The position numbers and the translations under genes are program-made. DNA of 10,665 nt, taken from the NCBI RefSeq assembly GCF_000344685.1, contig NW_006920448.1, positions 1-10,665 on the forward strand, given 5' to 3'. This DNA is from Gloeophyllum trabeum ATCC 11539. Its lineage: Eukaryota > Basidiomycota > Agaricomycetes > Gloeophyllales > Gloeophyllaceae. Below the pieces are notes generated by a model that had not been told where the DNA came from, did no database searches, and saw only the letters and a list, made by a program, of their open reading frames with translations. This document shows positions 1-6,745 of this stretch, in pieces (position 1 is the stretch's first letter; every line of letters starts with the position of its first letter).

Positions 1-9
1 CGGTTGTAG

Positions 10-78
10 TCGGCGAGCGACCATGTGTTGCCGTATAAATTCGAGGGGCTGCGCGTGCAGATTCCTATGGCGAAGTGA
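10..78 (+). CDS. 3' terminal exon of an unidentified host gene (partial)
   Basis: The window opens inside a gene. After a possible 3' splice site (TTGTAG) a 23-codon frame runs to TGA at 76-78. It reads SASDHVLPYKFEGLRVQIPM followed by Ala-Lys and the stop. Nearly every third position is G or C, as in real basidiomycete exons, and the frame is closed by a stop just upstream, so an exon must begin near base 10. The rest of the gene lies to the left of the window. I do not recognise the protein; 22 residues are too few to name it. It lies on the strand opposite to every gene of the transposon and about 800 bp outside the transposon end, so I take it as host sequence. Confidence 0.45.
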   Translation, partial: SASDHVLPYKFEGLRVQIPMAK

Positions 79-886
79 CCTCCTCCCTCCTCACCTCAAC
101 GCGCACTGAACCTCGAATCTACGTACCCCCACTCGTTTCGTCTTGTCGCAGTGCTTGCATCGGTACTAGTACTCTCATTACAGCACTCCCAAGCTCAATT
201 GTATCCATGCATCTTTCGTTCGTTCATCGAAAAGTACGGCTCCTTGCTATTGCTATCTCGCTAGTTATTCTTGTACAGTGTAATACGTAGTCACGGTGGG
301 TGTATGCGGGGGCGGAGGGAGGGAAGAGGAGGGGGAGGGATGGAGGGGAGTGTATTCCGTGCTTGCTGGCACACAAACAAAACTATTGATGCGTTGGTTC
401 TTGCATACACTCTGGCCCGCGGACAAGCAATAAGGGTCCAAGTTATCGAAGACGCTGACGGAGGGGTGACAGATCGCGCGACGGAAGCGAGGAGGCGTCG
501 TGGTTCGCCGACGCGGATCCCGACGAGGGGACGATCGATGGCGTCATGGGGGTGGAATCTCTGACAGTGATACATGTAGGTGTCAACGTTGACGTGGAGT
601 GGGGAGGAAGGGGGACGTCGGCGGAGGTTGTGCGAGGCAGCGGTGTCGAGACGCTTGTATGGCAGAATTGCCTGGTGTAGGAAGGCGATTACTCGATTTG
701 GCTATGTCGACCTTGTACTCCAGGTGGCCCGCGACAGGGCATGCATTACCTCTTCAGAGCCATGGGGACCTCGTTTGTCTGCCACGGTGCTGGTCCTTTG
801 ACTTTGAACCCATCCACGTCCTCAGACAGTCCTCTGCATTGACAATTGTCCTCAGGCGTTCCTGCAGCGTAAGTACGTGTTTCATT
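79..886. other. Host flank without a convincing gene
   Basis: This stretch follows the host terminal exon and ends at the left tip of the transposon. It probably holds the 3' UTR of that gene and intergenic DNA. Several frames of 70-110 codons are open on both strands, but they overlap one another, have low-complexity or Arg/Ser-rich translations, and show no splice-linked extension. The most visible structure is the G-rich tract at 308-348. I see no RNA gene or repeat in the rest. Confidence 0.5.
308..348 (+). other. G-rich purine tract with G-quadruplex potential
   Basis: In 41 bases there are at least six runs of three to five G (GGGGG, GGG, GGG, GGGGG, GGG, GGGG), separated by short A-rich or mixed spacers. 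This satisfies the usual intramolecular G-quadruplex pattern of four or more G3 runs with loops under about 7-10 bases. It lies in the host flank, about 230 bp past the end of the upstream host gene. Whether it folds, or acts in termination or regulation, cannot be told from sequence. Confidence 0.5.
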
Positions 887-900
887 TGTCGGAGATTTCC
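887..900 (+). repeat. Left terminal inverted repeat (14 bp)
   Basis: TGTCGGAGATTTCC is the exact reverse complement of the last 14 bases of the element at 10651-10664. Pairing stops on both sides: the outer neighbours are T (left) and A (right end, read inward), and the inner neighbours GTCATGG and TTCCTGC differ. The ends do not begin with the CACTA/CACTG motif typical of plant CACTA elements. Confidence 0.85.
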
Positions 901-1433
901 GTCATGGATTATATCTCATTATAATCGGATTATATAGCGGAATCTGGGTCCGGTAATATAATCCATTCCTATTGAAGCGAGGAATGAGAATCTCGATTAG
1001 AATCTCGATTTTAATGCAATGAGGATCAGGCCAATGCTATGTTTATGAGATCAGGATGACGGGTCCCTCAGTAATAAGACAGACGGAGCGCCGAAATATT
1101 ATGGCATGCCAATGCTCTAAAAATAATTGACGTGACATTACAACGGAGGCCATGTCAAATTAAGGAGTAGACAAAATAATTTACTATTCTATGGTTTCTA
1201 CTTGTTAATCAAGGGCATCCCAGGAATCGAACCAGCGACCTAGAGTTATTAACGGAAGAAACTTATAATATAACAGACAATATAACCGTTCCGCCAGCGG
1301 AGCTATGGCTCGAAGGAAACTAAACGTAATATATTCGCTGTATAGCCCCCTAGGACTATAGATACCTTGTCTACAAGTTGCGACAAGGGCAATAGTGAGA
1401 CGAAATAATGCATCACAGTACCCAGTACGTAGC
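901..1433. other. Left subterminal arm with short repeats
   Basis: No gene is evident between the left repeat and the accessory gene. The arm is AT-rich. GGATTATAT occurs at 906-914 and 927-935, and its reverse complement core TATAATCC at 957-964. A perfect 12-bp tandem pair AGAATCTCGATT lies at 987-1010. CTGGGTCCGG at 944-953 recurs near the right end. A stretch GAATGAGA..TGCAAT near 982-1022 has a similar counterpart, in inverted orientation, around 10522-10556. Such subterminal repeats are the usual transposase binding sites in CACTA-group elements; that role is inferred here. The segment 1213-1312 is tRNA-like and is listed separately. The 3' end and poly(A) region of the accessory gene must also fall near 1300-1433. 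Confidence 0.5.
1213..1312 (-). other. Degenerate tRNA-like (possible SINE-head) sequence
   Basis: On the minus strand there is an A-box-like TAGCTCCGCTGG (1294-1305) and, 60 bases on, a perfect B-box GGTTCGATTCC (1223-1233), preceded by GGTCGCT as in many tRNAs. GTTAT and ATAAC between them could pair as an anticodon stem with an insertion in the loop. The acceptor stem does not pair and only three of five T-stem pairs form, so this is not a working tRNA. A tRNA pseudogene or the promoter head of a SINE fits better. The spacing is about 28 bases longer than in an intron-less tRNA. Confidence 0.35.
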
Positions 1434-3136
1434 CTACTTCTTACGTCCACTCCTCCGTGCCGCCGTCTCCACCACCGCCACCTTGTCCTTGCCTTTACGA
1501 GGGGCTCTGACCTTCTTTGAAGATGAGCGGGCCGTGTCCGAAGACACTGCATAGGATACAGTCCTGGCCTGCGCAATTGACACTGGCGCAGCGTGGTTGT
1601 CATCTGACCTTCCCGAATCCTGCTGCACTGAAGCTGTAGCTGAAATGGGGCAATCATTAGCTTCCGGTGCAGCAGCAGACAAGCTCTTGGACCTCCCTGC
1701 AGCGCCCTCATCCTCGAGGGAACCTTGAAGCCGAGCTCTCTCCAAGAGCTGTTCTATCTCTTCGACATCACTCTCATTACCCGAGAGAGGGTCGCCTGAG
1801 AGACCCGAGGCACCACGCGCAGATCCAAAGATGTTCAAATTGTAGAGGGCCATAGTTTCCTTTGTAGACTGAGATTCTCGCGTGCTCAGAAGAATGCGCT
1901 TGTAGTTATTGAAGAACACCTGGTAGTCAATCCCAGATACGGCGCCTTTGCCTTCTGTCGGAAAGGTTCGGTCAGGTGACAGTACAAATATCACCTGTCA
2001 GGATGTCATCAGATGGACTCGTTCACAGCGAACGCGCCATCTACTCACGAGAGTTGCGATCATAGCGATCGTGCCTTCTTCGACACTATTGATGCCTAGG
2101 GTCTTCACCTTACTTTTCTTTCCAGCCCTTGATGTTTCATCGAGGGATGTTGGCCCAAGGAGAAGCACCTTCCCGGCCTTATTCAACGTCGATTAGCATT
2201 CATGATGAATGTTATCTCAATGAGCGAGTACATACACGGTATAAGATAGGATTACGAAAGATCTGTGCGTCATCCTTGATTTTGTTGGGGTACAGAATCG
2301 GCGCCATCGCACGATACGACGTCCGACCTTGCCACTTCAAGAATGACTGGAAAATTTGAAGTTTGGCCCGATCGAACCCCAAGTAGAATGCGCCAGAGTG
2401 AACATTATCTTGAGGGCTGAAGTCGAAGATCCGCATGCCATGCGTACGAAGATTGCTGATGGCGGTAGCACGCGTTTGGGCGTGATGGCTGCGAAACTAC
2501 ATGATGTGAGAAAATGAACCATCTGACTTAGAAATGATCACCTGTCATACCAAAGCTGCAAGCTTCTGATCCTCACGTAGCGGTTCTTGAAGGTGGTCCG
2601 GAAGGAAGTCGGCCACCTCAGCCACCAGGCAATTAAGTAATGCTGCATCATTTGAGAAACGAGCGTCATCCCGGTAGTCGACTGTATTGCCGTCCGGGAG
2701 AGGATGGGAGAACAACGCAGAGGCCATGAACGGTTCCTTCAACCAGAAATACTTACGTGACCACGCTTTGACATCATCCCCAAACTTCTCCACCGCCAAC
2801 GAGACATCCTTGTTAGACCCTCCAGCGGGCATCGCCATGGAAGACATGCGGGCGTTCTCGGCCTCCAACGTGTGAATGCGATCCCTCAGTGCACCGTTCT
2901 CTAATTGGCATGCCTTGAGAGACTCTTGGGCATTTGCGAGGTCCACTTCTCTAGTCTTCAATACCTTCGGAGAGATAATCAGTATCCCCTTAGATTGGTC
3001 TCACACTGTCCAATTCGCATACCTTGAGCAGAACATCTCGCGGTGTAGAAGACGTGAAATGCTGCGGCGCGCAGCTCCCTTCTGAGTCGGATGATCGCTC
3101 AGCATCGGACTCGCTCCGAGAGCTGGAGGACGACAT
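1434..3136 (-). CDS. Intact 5-exon accessory gene of the transposon; 492-aa coiled-coil protein with basic tail
   Basis: Exons (minus strand): 3136-3023, 2964-2551, 2496-2236, 2177-2049 and 1994-1434 (stop). The four introns are 54-58 bp, GT..AG, all phase 0, and the 1,479-base total stays open. The ATG at 3136 starts a Ser-rich acidic leader (MSSSSSRSESDAERSSDSEG). Residues about 40-80 look like a coiled coil (regular Leu/Ile spacing in LENGALRDRIHTLEAEN). About 95-310 form an aromatic-rich globular core with VKAWSRKYFWLKEPFM, GAFYLGFDRAKLQIFQSFLKW and GKVLLLGPTSLDE. About 307-340 hold FVLSPDRTFP and SGIDYQVFFNNYKRILL. The last 28 residues are Lys/Arg-rich (SKKVRAPRKGKDK, RRSGRKK), a likely nuclear or nucleic-acid-binding tail. 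I do not know a named domain. The pattern resembles uncharacterised, high-copy agaricomycete proteins I associate with DNA transposons, which is recollection and not proof. Its intactness suggests a role for the element. Confidence 0.75.
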
Positions 3137-3353
3137 CTGTGCCTTTTCAGGACTCCGAAAGAGGAGAGTCGAGAGTAAGAATCTCGGAATCCTAAGCTGC
3201 TCATAAGTACCGGGTCGCGTTAAGTTTTACGTACGGCTTACACTTGTATATGGCCTGGCAGGATAACTCGTGCTCTGCAACGTGTAATACAGAGCGCCGC
3301 TTGCAGCAGAGAACACAATTAGGTGGGCGATCTTGGCGCCCGTGTCACTTTAC
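3137..3353 (-). other. Spacer upstream of the accessory gene (putative promoter region)
   Basis: This 217-bp spacer lies between the start of the accessory gene and the stop of the broken cargo gene on the same strand. Read on the minus strand it contains a TATA-like CATATACAAG roughly 115 bp before the accessory ATG. It should hold that gene's promoter and the 3' end of the upstream gene. No other motif stands out. Confidence 0.3.
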
Positions 3354-3580
3354 CTATGTAAATAAACTCAGGTTGTTGTCAATAGCTGCGCTAAACTTGC
3401 CCATATAACAATAATCTCTCACCAATCTATCTGCGCATTCTGGAAGACGCTGTGCCAAGCTTGGGTTAGTTATCTGTACCAGGCGGCGACGTATCAACTC
3501 CCGCAGGTCAGACATCATCAGATTGATTACTAGGCACTCGGATGTGTCGCATAAGGCAGGTTTTGCATCATATGGAGAGT

Positions 3581-3805
3581 CAGTGAATGGCATGGGTTAC
3601 GGGATTCCATGCCAGTTGCGGGTACGGCTTGCGATTGACCGTACCCGTGACCCGCCGGGTATCGAGAACGTGTTCGTGTCGTTGAACCCGCTCTCGAAAC
3701 CGAAACCCGCGGGTACCCGCGTACCCGTACCCGACCTGTCGACACGGGTTTGCGCGCGGGTTCGATACGGGTACGCGTGGTGGCACTCGCGTAACCCAGT
3801 CATCG
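3581..3805 (-). mobile_element. hAT-like MITE, copy 1
   Basis: This copy begins CAGTGAATGGCATGGGTTACGGG and ends CCAGTCATCG, a diverged reverse complement of the start (7 of 10). Its core of GGGTACGGG / ACCCGCGGGTACCCGC runs is nearly the same as copy 2 read in reverse; by eye about 90% over roughly 165 bases. Flanking 8-mers (TGGAGAGT and CCCTTGTA) do not match, so the target duplication has decayed or the right boundary is off by a few bases. Orientation is opposite to copies 2 and 4 and the same as copy 3. It sits inside the 3' part of the broken cargo gene. Confidence 0.6.
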
Positions 3806-4195
3806 CCCTTGTATCCCCACAGGCTGCGTTTCCTGGCCAATTCAGCGCCACGGACGCTGCGACTGTAGACGTTGGTCCGAGCTTTCTTTTTTCGTTGCAG
3901 GTTCCGAGGACGTGCCTTCGCTGTGTCTGAATGATGAGTGGAGCGCGTTTAGCACGGATATGACGGGACAACAAGCTCCGCGTACCAAGATAACGAATGG
4001 TTCTCTTTGTCGGAGAGGACTGGCGCAGTCATCGAGGTCCGGGTGGTCCAGTGAAAGGTACTTACGTGTGCAGGTGCTGGTCACTGATTCTGCACCAAGT
4101 TAGAGAGGTACATGCCCATGCGGGGTACTCACGGCACATCGGCGGACTGCAGAATCGCGTGGTACATGTCGTCCAGCGCGCACAGCTGCAAGCTC

Positions 4196-4433
4196 TAGTG
4201 AATGGCACGGGTAAACCCGCGGGTGCCACCACGCGTACCCGTATCGAACCCGTGCGCAAACTCGCGTCGACGCGTCGGGTACGGGTACGCGGGTACCCGC
4301 GGGTTTTGGTTTCGAGAGCGCGTTCAACGACACGGACACGTTCTCGATACCCGGCGGGTCACGGGTACGGTCATTCGCAACCCGTACCTATACCCGCCCG
4401 TACCCTTACCCACGTAACCCGTGCCATTCACTA
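4196..4433 (+). mobile_element. hAT-like MITE, copy 2 (best preserved, 238 bp)
   Basis: The ends are TAGTGAATGGCACGGGT and ACCCGTGCCATTCACTA, a perfect 17-bp inverted repeat. It is flanked by GCAAGCTC (4188-4195) and GCAAGCCT (4434-4441), an 8-bp target duplication with six identical bases. An 8-bp duplication and TAGTG/CAGTG tips fit the hAT superfamily (inference). The element has no coding capacity; its interior is a set of GGGTACCC-type palindromes. It interrupts an exon-like segment of the cargo gene: removing it with one target copy joins ..NEGL to QLCALDDMY.. in the same frame. Confidence 0.75.
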
Positions 4434-4641
4434 GCAAGCCTTCATTGGATCCTCTTGCGTTTTGTCTGGCGCGATGTAGATGCGATGTGAGAGACTTTCA
4501 GGATCTATGAACGTCAAAAATACTGCATCGCAAATGCTAACCACTCACCTGCAATACCATCAGCCTCGCAGACGACACGAGCCCGGGTCAACGTTGAGTG
4601 AGAGGAACAGGTGTGGCACGATGTGTGGATCGTTCGACATC

Positions 4642-4858
4642 CTCGAGCCAGCACGGGGTACTGGCGGGTACGGGTCGCATTTTGGCTTTCCCGTAAGCTG
4701 CCGGGTCGCGAAGATGCGTGGTCGGCGCGCCTTCGAAACCGCAACCCACGGGTACCAGCGCACCCGCCCGTACCCCACCCGATACAGGTTTCGTTGCAGG
4801 CGTGATATGGGCTGGGTATGCGCTGGGACACCCATTGGTGTACCCGTGCACTTCCCTA
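4642..4858 (-). mobile_element. hAT-like MITE, copy 3 (diverged)
   Basis: This copy aligns with copy 1 and with copy 2 reversed through CGGGTACGGGTCGC, CCGGGTCGCGAAGA, CTTCGAAACCGCAACCCACG and GTACCCGTGCACTTCCCTA, with many substitutions and gaps. The right tip resembles the family repeat GTTTACCCGTGCCATTCACTA. The left tip is only partly recognisable (GCACGGGGTAC at 4651-4661). Target duplications are not visible. It splits the middle of the broken cargo gene. Boundaries are uncertain by about 10 bases. Confidence 0.5.
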
Positions 4859-5424
4859 TCCGGATCCGGGGCCGCTGCAGAGGCAGGGACTTGTAGCACT
4901 TCTGGTCCTGCCTGTGCCACGGCAATCTCTTCCTGGAGGTCCACGTAGGTGTGGTCTGACCCGGGGGATGCAGGCGGATCGTGGATACGTTGGTTGGTGA
5001 GGGGTGCAGGTCGGGATCAGTGAAGTAAGCAGCACCGGTGATACTGAACTGTGCGCTGAAGGTTAGGGAGCAGCCCCGGCCGGGAAGAGGATCTTGACAG
5101 CCGGCTCATGAATACATACTGCCTGTTAACAGGAAGCAGTCAATCAAATCCAGCTCATCTGCTGGGTCTTGAGTGTGGGTACGCACCTGTAAGTTGTTGA
5201 ACGGCCGTCGGCATGTTCGAGGTATAGCTGGACAAAGTTAGAGGTTGTCTGGTGTTGTATGACCTGCAGCCAATGCGATATGCGTGGCACAGCAGGCTAG
5301 TCAAGGGTCGAGACTACTGGAAGCGCCGTGGGCACACATATACACTAATACATCACTTCTTACTTTGCCATCCAGAATATCCGCTGCTTCGTGCACAAAG
5401 TCTGCAACACTGTATGGACTAAGT

Positions 5425-5620
5425 TAGTGGATGACACTGGTAAACCCATGGGTGCCTTGACACGTACCTATATTGAACCCGCAAGCAAACACACGTCAGG
5501 TCGGGTACGGGTACGCGGGTTTTCGAGTTTGCATCAAAAGGTGCATTCTCATGTACAGCCAAACGCGACTCGTACCCGTACCCGGCGGGAGACTTATCCG
5601 TGTCCCGCACGGGTTCAAAC
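5425..5620 (+). mobile_element. hAT-like MITE, copy 4 (diverged, right end eroded)
   Basis: The start TAGTGGATGACACTGGTAAA followed by CCCATGGGTGCC matches the start of copy 2 (TAGTGAATGGCACGGGTAAA followed by CCCGCGGGTGCC). The interior keeps TCGGGTACGGGTACGCGGGTT and CCGTACCCGGCGGG. The right inverted repeat is not recognisable; the last family-like motif is CCGCACGGGTT near 5615. The 8-mer before the start, GACTAAGT, resembles GTCTAAGA at 5631-5638, possibly an old target duplication. It lies in the first intron of the modelled cargo gene. Confidence 0.5.
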
Positions 5621-5711
5621 TGAAGTTTGAGGTCTAAGACAGCCTGAATCAAAATTTCTGCTCACCTTGACGCATGCCCGCGGAAATTTCGCAAACCGGG
5701 CATTCAGACAT

Positions 5712-5990
5712 GTAAAATTCAAGGATGGTGAACACCCACCCTTTCCGCTAATCGGGCTTGTCATTTTTGGTAACAAGAGGCGAGTGGGGCGGCAGCAGCA
5801 CAAAGAGACCCTTTAGTTTCTTCGACATCTCCTCAATGCACGGCTTATAACTGGCGAAGCGGGAGGACGGTCTTGGACTTGGGCTGAGGAGCTGTGGGGT
5901 GTCTGTCCTGGATGTGCAGTGCCCATCACGTCGGTATCTTGCTCGTAACCCCACAAGGAGTTTCCTGGACTTACATAGCACTTGCTTGTG
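5712..5990 (-). other. Undetermined segment between two cargo remnants
   Basis: Short frames are open on the minus strand here, with fragments such as SPGNSLWGYEQDTDV and LFVLLPPHSPLVT, but none can be joined to its neighbours without breaking frame. It could be a decayed continuation of the cyclin-like remnant upstream or the leader of the broken cargo gene that starts at 5711. No repeat or RNA gene was seen. Confidence 0.3.
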
Positions 5991-6450
5991 TCAATCCAAG
6001 AGAGCCACTGTGGGCTTCGGTGTCCTTTTCCTCGCGGCTACTTGATTCGGGATTATCCTGGGCTCCCTTGTGACTTCTCCTTGCACACTACCTCGAGGAC
6101 CTTCAAACTGGATAACTGCAAGGTAGCATAGTGCCATCTGAAGTACATAAAGGCTGGAAGGTGTTAAAGCACTATGGGACTTCATGAGTGAGACTACATA
6201 GTCAAACCAAGCCGAATGTGATTGGGAGGGAGACAATGTCGAGGATTGGGAGCTTGGAGAAAGAAGCTGTATCTCTCATGTTTGGTGGTGTGAATGAAAT
6301 ACTGGTTGGATGTGGGATTGGGGGTTGGCTGAGAAGGGTTGCAACATGGGACTGTCATCAGGGTGTGAGTCAAGGTCTGAAAGGCTACCAGTATATCGAT
6401 GGGTGCCAAATCTTGCATAGCAATTGACAGCTTGATCCAGAGATGGTGCA
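5991..6450 (-). pseudogene. Captured coding remnant, possibly a fungal cyclin-box segment, with an in-frame stop
   Basis: One minus-strand frame reads from about 6450 (YARFGTHRYTGSLSDLDSHP, a Ser/Pro/Gln-rich linker) through TGA at 6278-6276, and then stays open to the TGA ending at 5991. After the stop it gives a Ser-rich stretch, then WFDYVVSLMKSHSALTP and SSLYVLQMALCYLAVIQ, then a Pro/Arg-rich tail. The spacing of hydrophobic residues and the LQxALCYLxxI motif resemble the first helices of the cyclin box in PHO80/PCL-like cyclins of basidiomycetes; this comes from memory of the family, not from a search. The conserved second half of such a cyclin is missing or unreadable downstream. The TGA could come from CGA by one C-to-T change. 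An unrelated protein with two amphipathic helices is the alternative. Confidence 0.35.
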
Positions 6451-6745
6451 ACACTTACTACTTGCTGGAACAGAGAAGTTAGAAGGTGGGATCCCGGATT
6501 GCAATGATGAGACTGGTCAAATGTCTGCCTCTTGGTGTCTCATGATAATGCACCTTCTCAGGTGCTTGAGATGAAGGAGGATTGCAAGGTTAAAAGGGGT
6601 ATTGGTCACGTGAAGCAGCACATATAGGGCACATAAGTAGAGGCTGGAGATGTTGTTACAGACGAGGCAGTGACAGAGAGATGTAAGGTTGCCACCAAGC
6701 CCAGGTGTGTGTCACACCTGGGCCACAATCATGATGGAGGAGATA
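6451..6745. other. Noncoding spacer 3' of the transposase gene
   Basis: This region should contain the 3' UTR of the transposase gene. No frame is convincing. It holds an 11-bp perfect hairpin (listed separately) and a long imperfect inverted repeat with AGAAGGTG at 6481-6488 and CACCTTCT at 6551-6558. Nothing else was recognised. Confidence 0.4.
6699..6723. repeat. Perfect 11-bp inverted repeat just past the transposase stop
   Basis: GCCCAGGTGTG and CACACCTGGGC flank a 3-base TGT loop, 23 bases downstream of the transposase stop codon on the minus strand. Transcribed, it would form a strong hairpin in the 3' UTR. A role in 3'-end formation or RNA stability is possible but unproven. Confidence 0.6.

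Larger units (their letters stand above)
3354..5711 (-). pseudogene. Unidentified intron-rich cargo gene, apparently broken and split by four MITEs
   Basis: Coding-like segments on the minus strand: 5711-5666 (ATG; MSECPVCEISAGMRQ, with a CxxC), 5401-5364 (FVHEAADILDGK), 5263-5187 (VIQHQTTSNFVQLYLEHADG), 5055-4859 (FSITGAAYFTDPDLHPSPTN, then YVDLQEEIAVAQAG in another frame), 4641-4549, 4494-4133 (LQLCALDDMYHAILQSADV, split by a MITE), 4089-4066, 4019-3986, 3915-3806 (RKKKARTNVYSRSVRGAELA) and 3580-3354 (DLRELIRRRLVQITNPSLAQ, stop TAG). Most joins carry GT..AG introns with matching phase (for example 5264-5363, 5056-5186, 4495-4548, 4090-4132, 4020-4065), and third positions are GC-rich. Two apparent one-base losses in C runs (4963-4967 and 4582-4587 on the + strand) and the MITEs break the frame. 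I do not recognise the protein. The N-terminal CxxC is too short to call a zinc finger. The set of exons is moderately supported; the exact model is not. Confidence 0.45.

Noticed and set aside
271..575. Overlapping frames of 94-97 codons in the left flank
   Set aside because: Both strands are open at once across a G-rich tract; composition is low-complexity and there is no splice or codon-usage support.
580..937. Frames of 73 and 112 codons in the left flank
   Set aside because: The longer one crosses the left terminal repeat of the transposon, so it cannot be an ancestral gene, and neither shows family motifs.
1213..1312. A functional tRNA gene
   Set aside because: The acceptor stem does not pair, the T stem has mismatches and the A-to-B box distance is long; only a degenerate or SINE-like origin is supported.
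1205..1711. 168-codon minus-strand frame overlapping the accessory gene
   Set aside because: It is out of frame with accessory exon 5, Arg/Cys-rich and without a splice-supported extension; its 3' part runs through the tRNA-like sequence.
3523..3974. Open frames on both strands across 3.5-4.0 kb
   Set aside because: They run through MITE copy 1; the Arg/Pro/Val repeats come from GGGTACGGG runs and are not protein coding.
4100..4434. Open frames across 4.1-4.4 kb
   Set aside because: They are translations of MITE copy 2 palindromes joined to short flanks.
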